In this document: one piece after another, positions 18,840 to 27,500 of the stretch
Numbering within the stretch: position 1 is the stretch's first letter
Layout: every line of letters begins with the position of its first letter
Source of the DNA: Myxococcales bacterium
GTDB taxonomy: Bacteria > Myxococcota_A > Polyangia > Polyangiales > Polyangiaceae
Direction of reading: 5' to 3'
NCBI GenBank assembly: GCA_025351875.1
Contig: JANXVA010000119.1
Coordinates: forward strand, 1 to 43,014
DNA: 43,014 nucleotides
The notes under the pieces: generated by a model
The model's input: the letters and a program-made list of their open reading frames with translations, nothing else
What the model was told of the DNA's origin: nothing
Databases searched by the model: none
Made by a program: the position numbers and the translations under genes

Positions 18840-19645
18840 CAGAGGAGATCTCCCGAGGCGTCGAGGATCAACGAGAGCGGATCGCCGGGCGTCAGCGCGG
18901 GCTCCTGGTTGTAGGTGTAGTCGTCGAGGTCGCCCTTCGCGGCGAGGCTCGCGAGGTTCTCCTTCGTCACGTCGATGAGCCGGCCGCTCCTCGTGCGCGG
19001 ATAGCCGGAGACGGCGAGGCCGTCGGCGAAGCTCTCGAAGGGCGGAAAGCCGACCGCCTGCAGTCCACGATCGTTCGTGACCGCGCCGAGGAACGCGAGA
19101 AAGCACGCCGCACGCATCACGAGCAGGAGCGGGCGCTGGAGATCGTCGTCGAACGCCTCAGCCACGATCGACTCTTGCGTGGCGCGTGTCAGATCGCGAA
19201 ACGCCGTGAGCGGCTGGCGGCGCGCCGCGAGCACGGCGAGCTCGGCGTTCGCCGCCGCGCGAAACGCATCGGCGGCCACCGACAAGCGTGCGACCTCCGT
19301 GTCGGGCAGCGGAGGGAGGAGCCCCTGCGCGGTCGCGAGCGCGACGAAGTCCTGGATGCGGAGGACGCCGTCGACGTCGACCTCGTCTGCGCCTGGCGAG
19401 AGCACGGCGCCGTGTGCGTCGAGCTCGCTCGGCAAGAGCACATCGCAGAGCGCGGCGACGTCGTCGGCGTGGCGGCTGCTCGGACCGACGTCGCCCCCGG
19501 GCAGCTGCGCGGGCAGCGCGAGCGCGGGCGCGGCGTCATCGCCGGCGTTTGGCGCGCAACCTGCGAACGCTGTGACGAGACCGAGCCCGAGGAGCATCTC
19601 CATCGCCTGGCGGCGCGAGAGGGATGGAGAAGTGAGCCGGCTCAT
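18839..19645 (-). CDS. Tat-exported lipoprotein, gluconate 2-dehydrogenase subunit 3-like
   Basis: 268 residues. The N-terminus has the twin-arginine motif SRRQAMEML, a hydrophobic stretch and a lipobox AFAGC, so it is probably a Tat-secreted lipoprotein. The remainder is helical (ADDVAALCDVLLPS near the beginning is the usual opening of the subunit-3 family), and the C-terminal YNQEPALTPGDPLSL matches the family's end. Such proteins act as a small partner of GMC-type dehydrogenases and supply the export signal. Its stop overlaps the GMC gene by one base. The assignment rests on the Tat signal, size, general pattern and gene order, so the family name is likely but not certain. Confidence 0.75.
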   Translation of the reverse strand: MSRLTSPSLSRRQAMEMLLGLGLVTAFAGCAPNAGDDAAPALALPAQLPGGDVGPSSRHADDVAALCDVLLPSELDAHGAVLSPGADEVDVDGVLRIQDFVALATAQGLLPPLPDTEVARLSVAADAFRAAANAELAVLAARRQPLTAFRDLTRATQESIVAEAFDDDLQRPLLLVMRAACFLAFLGAVTNDRGLQAVGFPPFESFADGLAVSGYPRTRSGRLIDVTKENLASLAAKGDLDDYTYNQEPALTPGDPLSLILDASGDLL

Positions 19646-19691
19646 CGGAGCGTGGGGTAGCCCCGAAGCTGGCGACCGGCCTTAGACGATT

Positions 19692-19710
19692 TGGAAACGG
19701 CCCCTTTCCA
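19692..19710. promoter_or_regulatory. dyad operator candidate between the two divergent GMC operons
   Basis: TGGAAA, seven bases, TTTCCA; the inner GG/CC bases extend the symmetry so that only one position pair breaks a 19-bp dyad centred on 19701. It lies 46 bp from each divergent start codon (19645 and 19756), almost exactly in the middle of the 110-bp gap, so one regulator could control both operons. Confidence 0.5.
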
Positions 19711-19755
19711 CAGGGCCTACGGCGCGCCGCTGCGCTGTGCGTCATACCCCCGGAG

Positions 19756-21663
19756 ATGTCGGCGTCCTACCTCACCCCACGTGGCCTGATCGCCGCAATT
19801 GTGGGCTTTCTTGCGGTGCTGCCTCATTGCTCCTCCGGCAAGGCTGGACCCGGCGAGGACCATGCCGCCCTGGGATACGAGTACATCGTGGTGGGCTCCG
19901 GAGCGGGGGGCGGACCGCTCGCGGCGCGCCTCGCAGAGGCTGGCAAGCGCGTGCTCCTCCTCGAGGCGGGCGACGACGTCGGCGCGAGCCTCGCGTATCG
20001 CGTGCCGGCGATGCACGCCCTCGCCACGGAGGACGCGCGCATGGCGTGGTGGTTCTTCGTTCATCACAGCGCTGATCCCGCGATCGACCGCACCGACTCG
20101 AAGTGGACCAAGCAGGGCCTCCTCTACCCACGCGGAAGCGCGCTCGGCGGGTCGACCGCCGTGAACGCGATGGTCACCGTCCTGCCGTCGCGCTCCGACT
20201 GGAATCGCGTCGCCGAGCTCACCGGGGATCGCAGCTGGCGCGCCGACGCGATGGACCGTTACTACGGGCGCGTGCGCGAGTGGCTCGGTGTCGAGCTCGC
20301 CGATCCTTCGCTTGCTCTTCGCGACGACAAGGTGGCGAGCTTCCTCGCCGCGGCCGCGACCGCGTCGCAGTCCGACAACGCGGGTACGGCTTCGAGCCTC
20401 GCGACGATCCTCTCCCACGACGTGAACGAGGCGCTCCGCGACGGCGAGACCACCGGCCTCTATCGGCTACCGCTCGCCACCGCCAAGGGCGAGCGCAACG
20501 GCGCCCGCGAGCGGATCCTCGCCACCGTGAAGGCGGGCCATCCGCTCACCGTGGTCACGGGCGCGTTCGTCACGAAGGTGTTGTGGGACGAGCGCGCGGC
20601 GGTCCCGACGGCACGCGGCGTGGAGTACGTCGTCGAGCGCGGTGTCTACGGCGCGAGCCTCCCGCGCGCGCTGAAGCCTTCTCCCAACGACGCGGAGGCC
20701 AGCGCGCCGGCCGAGCAGGCGTTCGCCTCGGCGGAGATCATCCTCGCGGCTGGAGTCTTCAACTCGCCGCAGCTGCTCATGGTGTCGGGCGTCGGCGACG
20801 ACGTGCAGCTCGCGAAGTACGGCATCGCGCAGCGCGTGGTCCGCACCGGCGTCGGCGAGAACCTCCAGGATCGCTACGAGGCGCCGGTGGTCAGCGAGCT
20901 CGATGCGCCGCTCGAGGTGGTCGCCCCGTGCTCGCTCGCGAATGACACACTCGCGCTGGACGACGACAGCGCCGGCACGAGCGATCCCTGCCTCACCGCG
21001 TGGCGCTCGCACGAAGGCGTCTACCAGACGCCAGGCTTCCTCGCCTCCGTGCTGACCCGGTCGCGCCCCGACGAGCCGCTCGCCGATCTCCAGATCTTCG
21101 CTGTGCCGACGGACGCGCGCGGCTACTACCCGGGCTACGCCAAGGACAGCGCCGCCGTGAAGAACCGCTTCACGTGGCTCCTCCTCAAGGCACATACGAA
21201 GAACCACGACGGTACGGTGCGCCTCGCTGGGGCGAGTCCGTTCGCTCGCCCCGCCATCCACTTCAACTCCTACGACGAGAAGGACCCGCTCGGAGATCCG
21301 GATCTGCTCGCGCTCGTCGAGGGCGTGAAGGTAGCGCGCAGCATCGCCAAGGAGATGCGTGCGCTCGTGCCGAGCGATCCCGTGCGGGAGATCTGGCCGG
21401 GCCCCGCGGTCTCGTCGGACGCCGAGCTCGCGGCATGGATCCGCAAGGAGTCATGGGGGCACCATGCCTGTTGCACCGACAAGATGGGCCGCACAGACGA
21501 TCCCAGCGCGGTCGTCGACGCCCAGTTTCGCGTCATCGGCGCACGCGGCCTGCGCGTGGTCGACGCCTCGGTGTTCCCGGAGATCCCCGGGACGTTCATC
21601 GCACTGCCGACCTACATGATCGCCGAAAAGGCCGCCGACGCGATCCTCGGAGGCGCCCTGTGA
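19756..21663 (+). CDS. exported GMC-family oxidoreductase (choline-dehydrogenase side)
   Basis: 635 residues. An N-terminal hydrophobic segment (about residues 10-25) ends in LPHCSS, perhaps a weak lipobox at Cys25, so it is exported or membrane anchored. Then follow the FAD motif YIVVGSGAGGGPLAARLAEAGKRVLLLEAG, the GMC signature YPRGSALGGSTAVNAMV, AEIILAAGVFNSPQLLMVSGVG, and the catalytic region WGHHACCTDKMG with GLRVVDASVFPEIPGTFIALPTYMIAEKAAD. It oxidises an alcohol on the periplasmic side. It differs from the minus-strand GMC in subfamily (choline/alcohol oxidase type). GGAG touches the ATG, so the start is not well supported, but no better one exists. Its stop overlaps the next GTG as GTGA, making it the first gene of the coupled envelope operon. 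Confidence 0.9.
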   Translation: MSASYLTPRGLIAAIVGFLAVLPHCSSGKAGPGEDHAALGYEYIVVGSGAGGGPLAARLAEAGKRVLLLEAGDDVGASLAYRVPAMHALATEDARMAWWFFVHHSADPAIDRTDSKWTKQGLLYPRGSALGGSTAVNAMVTVLPSRSDWNRVAELTGDRSWRADAMDRYYGRVREWLGVELADPSLALRDDKVASFLAAAATASQSDNAGTASSLATILSHDVNEALRDGETTGLYRLPLATAKGERNGARERILATVKAGHPLTVVTGAFVTKVLWDERAAVPTARGVEYVVERGVYGASLPRALKPSPNDAEASAPAEQAFASAEIILAAGVFNSPQLLMVSGVGDDVQLAKYGIAQRVVRTGVGENLQDRYEAPVVSELDAPLEVVAPCSLANDTLALDDDSAGTSDPCLTAWRSHEGVYQTPGFLASVLTRSRPDEPLADLQIFAVPTDARGYYPGYAKDSAAVKNRFTWLLLKAHTKNHDGTVRLAGASPFARPAIHFNSYDEKDPLGDPDLLALVEGVKVARSIAKEMRALVPSDPVREIWPGPAVSSDAELAAWIRKESWGHHACCTDKMGRTDDPSAVVDAQFRVIGARGLRVVDASVFPEIPGTFIALPTYMIAEKAADAILGGAL

Positions 21664-22895
21664 AGCGCCATGCGTCGCTCGCGTTCCTCGCAGCGTCGAT
21701 CGTTGCCGCATGCAACGGTCAACCCGACACCTGCGCCGAGCTGCGCGCCGACCTGAAAAAATGCGGGCTCTCGGCGACCAGCCTCGACTGCAGCCGTGTC
21801 GATCGTTCGTCGCTGGAGGCGATGGTCTCCCGGTTCTCCGAGCACGGCTGCGACGGCGCGGGCCAGAGCGACGCCAAGACCGACGCCGTCGATCCGCGGC
21901 TCTGCAAGGCCGCGGGCTGGAGCTGCCCCGAGCCGCCCACGCCCGATCCAGGTCCCCAGCGGCCCGCGTCGCCGCTCGTCTTCGTGAGCGGCATCGACGA
22001 GAGCGCGGTCTTCGATTGGAACCCGCGCATCGCGGCATCGCTGAACGCATCGTTTGGCGAGGGGGCGGCCTTTCACGTGAAGGTCAGGGGCTGGTCGACC
22101 ACCCCCGATCGCGCTGCGGATCTCTGGGACTCGCTCGCGAGCTTGCATGCGCAGACGGGAACGAAGCTCAATCTCGTCTGCTACGCGGTCGCCGGGCTCG
22201 ACTGCCGCTACGTGGCGAGTCCGCACGGGCTCTTCGCGGGGGACGAGAAGAGTCATCGCGAGGCACTCGACACCATCGCGTCGATCACCACCATCGCGAC
22301 CCCGCATCGCGGCACACGCGTCGCCGATGCCGCGCTCGCCGCGCTGGAGAGCGGCACCGCGCAGGATCTGCTCTCAGCGCTCGCGGGCTCGTCGGACGCG
22401 TCAGCGCTGCCGAGCGGCGGCTCGCTGCAGCGCACGCTCCTCGGGCTGACCATGGACGCTTCACTGCCGTTCAACGCGACGATCGACGACGCCGATGGCC
22501 TGTATTTCCAGTCGTTCGCCGGGGTCAGTCACATCCTCGGCAAATCTTCGGCGCAGAGCGAGATGTCGATCCGGAAGCACTGCAGCGCCGCCGACGGCAG
22601 CCCGCGCCTGTTCCAGACCGAGGGCGCCAACGACGGGATGAACGAGCTGTTGTGGGTGACCGCCCCCTGGGCCTCCACCTCGCGCGCCGCCGACGGCACC
22701 GTCGTCGCGAGCCCGTCCGACGGCATGGTCTCGGTCGCGAGCGCGAAGTGGGGGGAGTTCCGCGGGTGCATCCCCGCCGATCACTACGACGTCATCGGGC
22801 AGATCGGCCACGCGACGCGCGACGGTCAGAGCGGGTTCGACGCGCCGCGGTTCTACCGCTGGGTCGCCAGTGATCTCGCCGCGAGGGGTCTGTGA
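21660..22895 (+). CDS. lipase-fold lipoprotein lacking the nucleophilic serine (pseudo-lipase)
   Basis: 411 residues, GTG start at 21660. Lipoprotein signal with lipobox VAAC (Cys18), then a short Cys module (C-x9-C-x8-C-x19-C) and an alpha/beta-hydrolase domain of the family I bacterial lipase type. Compared with its neighbour at 22895, the nucleophile elbow CHSLGGLDCRY is CYAVAGLDCRY here: His to Tyr, Ser to Ala (Ala176), Leu to Val, Gly to Ala. The likely catalytic Asp (SDGMVSVASAKWG) and His (PADHYDVIGQ) are kept, as is ITTIATPHRGTRVAD. It is thus probably an inactive partner or ligand-binding chaperone derived by tandem duplication. The frame is intact and codon use normal, so it is not a decaying gene. 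Confidence 0.88.
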   Translation: MKRHASLAFLAASIVAACNGQPDTCAELRADLKKCGLSATSLDCSRVDRSSLEAMVSRFSEHGCDGAGQSDAKTDAVDPRLCKAAGWSCPEPPTPDPGPQRPASPLVFVSGIDESAVFDWNPRIAASLNASFGEGAAFHVKVRGWSTTPDRAADLWDSLASLHAQTGTKLNLVCYAVAGLDCRYVASPHGLFAGDEKSHREALDTIASITTIATPHRGTRVADAALAALESGTAQDLLSALAGSSDASALPSGGSLQRTLLGLTMDASLPFNATIDDADGLYFQSFAGVSHILGKSSAQSEMSIRKHCSAADGSPRLFQTEGANDGMNELLWVTAPWASTSRAADGTVVASPSDGMVSVASAKWGEFRGCIPADHYDVIGQIGHATRDGQSGFDAPRFYRWVASDLAARGL

Positions 22896-24145
22896 TGCGC
22901 CTCGCTCGCCCGCTCTTGCTCGGTCTCCTTCTCGCAGCGATGGCAGCCTGCGCGCCCGCGAACGACCGCGAGGAGCGCTGCACGCGCATCAAGTCCCAGC
23001 TCGACGCTTGCACGGGTACGCCGCTCGGTCAGCTCGACTGCAGCGCGATCAGCAACGCGGATCTCGATCGCCTCGATGATCTCTCGCAAGGCATCGCGTG
23101 CCAGGCGCTCCAGGGCGTCGCGCCGACCGACGGTGACCCGCTGAGCGCAACATGCCGTCTGCTCGGCGTCGGCTGCGTCGGCTCCGTCACGCCCGCGCCG
23201 GCGCATACCCCCACGCGCTACCCGGTGGTGCTCGTCAACGGCATCGATACGTCTCCGCTCTTTCGCTACAGCACGCGCATCGTCACGATGATGCGCAACG
23301 AGGGCGGACATCGCGTCTTCCTCGCGACGCTCACGGCCTATGAGACGCCCCAGCACCGCACACCCGAGCTCTACGAGCGGATCCGCGAGGTGCGCGCAGA
23401 GACCGGCGCGGCGAAGGTGAACCTCGTCTGCCACTCGCTGGGCGGCCTGGATTGCAGGTATCTCGTGAGCCCGAACGGTCTCGCGGCCTATCTCGGGGTG
23501 CCCGCCGAGACCATCGCGGGATCGGTGGCTTCGATCACCACCGTCGGCACGGCGCATCATGGGACCCGCATCGCGGATGTGCTGCTCGGGCTACTGCCGG
23601 ACGGCGACCGCAGCGCGATGGTCAATGACTTCGTGACGCTCGCGAGCGGCGCGTTCAGCGCACGAGCGCTCGACCGTGACGCGAACGTGCGCGCGTCGCT
23701 GCGCACCCTGAGCGTTGCCGAAGCGCCCGCGTTCAACGACGCGATCCTCGACGCCCCCGGCATCGTCTACCAGTCGTGGGCCGGCTACAGCCGTCCGCTC
23801 GGCGCCGCCACCGCCGCGCACGACGCGCTCCTCGCCGATCTGTGCCGGACCACCGACGGGCAGCCCGGCCTGCCGTCGGCGGGCAAGCACGACTTCATGG
23901 CGCTCGCGCTCGTCCCTTTCGCGGACGTGGTCGGCAAGCGCGACGGCGATTCTCCGAGCCTTCCGAACGACGGCCTCGCGACGGTCGCGTCCGCGAAGTG
24001 GGGAACGTTCCGCGGCTGCATTCCCGCCGATCACATCGAGCAACTCGGGCAGCACAGCCTCCCCGACGTGAACGTGCGCACGGGCTTCGACATCGCTCGC
24101 TTCTACACCAACGTCGCGGGCGACCTCGCCGAGCAGGGGCTTTGA
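22895..24145 (+). CDS. lipase/esterase lipoprotein with intact triad
   Basis: 416 residues. Signal peptide with lipobox MAAC (Cys19), a C-x9-C-x9-C-x19-C module, then a triacylglycerol-lipase-like alpha/beta-hydrolase: YPVVLVNGID (oxyanion strand), VNLVCHSLGGLDCRYL with nucleophile Ser181, ASITTVGTAHHGTRIAD, NDGLATVASAKWG (Asp) and PADHIEQLGQ (His). It would hydrolyse an ester (lipid, wax or sterol ester) at the outer membrane or in the periplasm. The ATG at 22895 forms a TGATG overlap with the pseudo-lipase stop; a GTG at 22892 is possible. It lies downstream of the exported GMC oxidase, which could oxidise an alcohol it releases. Confidence 0.9.
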   Translation: MRLARPLLLGLLLAAMAACAPANDREERCTRIKSQLDACTGTPLGQLDCSAISNADLDRLDDLSQGIACQALQGVAPTDGDPLSATCRLLGVGCVGSVTPAPAHTPTRYPVVLVNGIDTSPLFRYSTRIVTMMRNEGGHRVFLATLTAYETPQHRTPELYERIREVRAETGAAKVNLVCHSLGGLDCRYLVSPNGLAAYLGVPAETIAGSVASITTVGTAHHGTRIADVLLGLLPDGDRSAMVNDFVTLASGAFSARALDRDANVRASLRTLSVAEAPAFNDAILDAPGIVYQSWAGYSRPLGAATAAHDALLADLCRTTDGQPGLPSAGKHDFMALALVPFADVVGKRDGDSPSLPNDGLATVASAKWGTFRGCIPADHIEQLGQHSLPDVNVRTGFDIARFYTNVAGDLAEQGL

Positions 24146-24579
24146 TGCGATCAAGTGCCTTGTTTTTGGCTCTCCTGTACGCGATCGCGCTCGGCGTCGC
24201 GTGCTCGAGTGGCGAGCCACCCGCGGCCGACGTGTGCGGCCAGGCGAAGCAGCGCTTCGCGTCGTGTGGCACGAGCATTCCGCTGCTGGGCGAGGGCTCC
24301 TGCTCCGGAACGAGCCGCATCGTCGCCCGCTGCGTGGTCGACCACGCACACGATTGTGAGGAGCTCGCGACGCTCTTCAGTCGCATCGACGCGTGCGTCG
24401 CCGACATGCTCGACGGCGGAGACTCGCTCTTGCCTCCAGCGACCGATCTGCCGGTGCCCGACCACGATGACGGCGGCCATGACGCTGCCAGGAACGACGC
24501 CGCGGCGGCCTCTGCCCCTCCGCTGCCCACCCCCGACGCCGGCCGGCCCGCCGACGCCTCCCTCGACGGAGCACGCTGA
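24145..24579 (+). CDS. small Cys-rich lipoprotein
   Basis: 144 residues. Signal peptide with lipobox GVAC (Cys20), then a Cys-rich domain beginning C-x9-C-x11-C, the same opening spacing as in the two lipase-fold proteins before it, with three more Cys (RCVVDHAHDC and DAC). The last 50 residues are a Pro/Asp/Ala-rich tail (PVPDHDDGGHD, PPLPTPDAGRPADA). It looks like a stand-alone copy of the Cys module that tops the two neighbouring lipoproteins. Start and stop overlap both neighbours (TGATG on each side). The function is unknown; a structural or docking role in the same envelope assembly is my inference. Confidence 0.82.
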   Translation: MRSSALFLALLYAIALGVACSSGEPPAADVCGQAKQRFASCGTSIPLLGEGSCSGTSRIVARCVVDHAHDCEELATLFSRIDACVADMLDGGDSLLPPATDLPVPDHDDGGHDAARNDAAAASAPPLPTPDAGRPADASLDGAR

Positions 24580-27500
24580 TGACCACCACGAAAGACACTG
24601 CGACCACGACGACGTTCGAGCGCTGCGGTCGCACGATCGGCGTTGCGGTCACGACGCACCCGAAGAAGACACTCCTCGCGGGCCTCGTCGCGTTCCTGCT
24701 CGTCGCCTTCGGCCTCACGACGGCGCGCTTCTCCACCGACTACCGCATCTTCTTCTCGAAGGACGACCCGGGGCTCGCCGCATTCGAGCACCTCGAGAGC
24801 ACCTTCACGAAGACCGACAACGTCCTCTTCGTGGTCAAGGCGAGGGAGGGAACGATCTTCCAGGCAGACGCGCTGTCCGCCCTGCAGGAGCTCACGACCG
24901 TTGGCTGGACGCTCCCTCACGCAACGCGCGTCGACTCGCTCACCAACTTCCAGCACCCCGAGGCGATGGGCGCAGCGCGCGACGACATCGTCGTCAGTGC
25001 GCTCGTACCGGGCGACGCGACCACGCTCGACGCTGCCGGGCTCGCGCGCGCCCGCGCCGCCGCGGCGTCCGAGCCGCTCCTTCGGGGGAGCCTCCTTTCA
25101 CGCGACGAGAAGACCGCCGCGGTGAACGTGACGCTGCGCCTGCCCGGCAAGGAGCCGCGCGAGGTCACCGAGTCGGCGGACGCCGCGCGGCGCGCGGTCG
25201 ACGCTGCGCGCGCGAAGCACCCAGGCCTCGAGATCCGCGCCTCGGGCATGGCGTTCATGAACGATGCGTTCATGCAGGCGTCGATCCGCGACATGGCCGT
25301 GATGATGCCCCTCATGGTCCTCGTGATGCTCATCGGCATGGTGTTCGTGATGCGGAGCAAGCGCGCGACGCTCGCGGTCGCGGCGATCATCGGCTTGTCG
25401 GCGGCCGCGTCAATGGCGGTCGCGGGATGGCTCCACTACCCGCTGACGCCCCCGGCGGTCGCCGCACCGATGATCGTCCTGACGGTCGCGGTCGCGGATG
25501 GCGTTCATATCGTCCTCGCCGCGCTGGAAGCGATGCGTGAGGGCAAGACGCGCAGCGCCGCGATCGTCTCGTCGCTCGAGAAGAACCTCGAAGCGATCAC
25601 CTACACGTGGCTCACCACCATCGTCGGCTTCGTGTGCCTCAACTACTCGGACGCACCGCCGGTGACGCACCTCGCGAACATGACGTGCTTCGGCGTGACG
25701 ATCGCGTTCGTCTATTCCTTCACGGTGCTCCCCGCGCTGCTCGTTCTGCTGCGCGTCACCGCGAAGGGCCAGCCGAGGCGCGAGGACAGCCGCTCGGGCG
25801 CGATGGCACGCGTCGCCGCGTTCGTGGTGAAGCGCCGCCTGCCGCTGCTCGTCGGTACGGTGCTCGTCACCATAGTCGCGGGCGTGGAGGCCTCGCGCCT
25901 GGAGACGAACGACCAGTTCGTTCGCTACTTCGACAAGTCGATCCCGTTCCGTCGCGACGTCGACTTCACGATGGCGAACCTCTCGGGCATCTACCGCCTC
26001 GAGTACCAGGTAGGCAGCGACGGCGCTTCGGGCATCGCCTCGCCCGCGTACCTCGAGAAGCTCGATGCCTTCGGGGGCTGGCTTCGCGCGCAGCCAGAGG
26101 TCGAGCACGTCTACAGCATCGCGGACGTCGTCAAGCGCGTGAACCAGGTCATTTCCGGCGACGAGCCCAGCGCGTATCGCATCCCGAGCTCGCGCGAGGC
26201 GGTCAGCGAGGCGCTCTTCGTCTACGAGATGGGTCTCCCGCCGGGGCTCGACCTCACCGATCGCGTCAACGTCGACAGGTCCGCCGCGCGGCTCACCGTC
26301 ACGGTGAAGGACGTCTCGAGCAAGCAAATGACCGCCTTCACCGCTCGCTCGGAGGCCTGGCTGCGTGAGCACGCGCCGAAGCCGATGTGGGCCGAGGCCA
26401 CGGGCCCGGTGGTCATCTTTTCGCAGCTCGGCGATCGCAATGCGAAGAGCATGGTCCAAGGCGACTTCGTCTCGCTCGCGCTCATCTCGCTCTGCATGAT
26501 CATCGTGCTTCGCAGCTGGCGCCTCGGGATCCTCAGCGTCCTGCCGAACGTGATCCCGATCGTCGTCGGCTACGGCCTGTGGCGTGTATGCGTCGGCCAG
26601 ATGAACATCGTCGCCTCGGTTGCTGGGAGCGTCAGCCTCGGCATCATCGTCGACGACACGATCCACTTTCTCACGCGCTACAAGGCGAACCTCGCGAAGG
26701 GGCTAGGCCCCGAGCATGCGATGACCAAGACGCTCACCGCCGTCGGCCCGGCGATGCTCGGCACCAGCGTCATCCTCGTCCTCGGCTTCGGTGTGCTCAC
26801 GCTCTCGTCGTTCCAGATGACCAGCTACCTCGGCTGGTTGAGCGTGATCATCGTGAGCATCGCGCCGCTCACCGACCTCGTGCTCGCGCCCGCGCTCGTC
26901 CTCATGTTTCACAAGAATCCACGTCCCACCCCTCTGCACTCTCAAGGCGGAAGTCTCATGAAAACAGCATTTTCGTTCATCCTCGGGCTCTTCACGCTTG
27001 CGGTCACCGTGACCGCCGCCACGGACGCAAACGCTCGCTCCGCAGAGGAAATCCTGAGCGCGCCGACCCCCGAGGCGAAGGGCCAGGGAGTGGCGATGGA
27101 GCTCGCCGCGCGCAATGCGGGGTACAAGGACCTCGGCGGCGACGTCGAGATGACGCTGCGCGACGCGGGCGGCGGCGAGGCCAAGCGGCGCTTCAGCATC
27201 AAGGTGCTCGAGAAGCCGGTCGCCGGCGGCGGCGACTACTCGCTCATCATGTTCGACGCTCCGGCAGACGTGAAGGGCACGGCCGTGCTCTCTCACGCGA
27301 AGATCGGGGACGATGACGAGCAGTGGCTCTATCTCCCGTCGGCTCACCGCACGCGTCGCATCTCGTCGTCGAACAAGGCCGGCGCGTTCGCGGGCAGCGA
27401 GTTCTCGTTCGAGGACCTCACCGGCAACGACGGCCGCAAGTACGACTGGCGCCTCACCGGCACCGAAGCGTGCGGCAGCCTCACGTGCTTCGTCGTCGAG

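Noticed and set aside
25410..26666. 418-codon open frame on the minus strand
   Set aside because: Antisense shadow of the RND transporter; strongly biased Arg/Asp/His composition.
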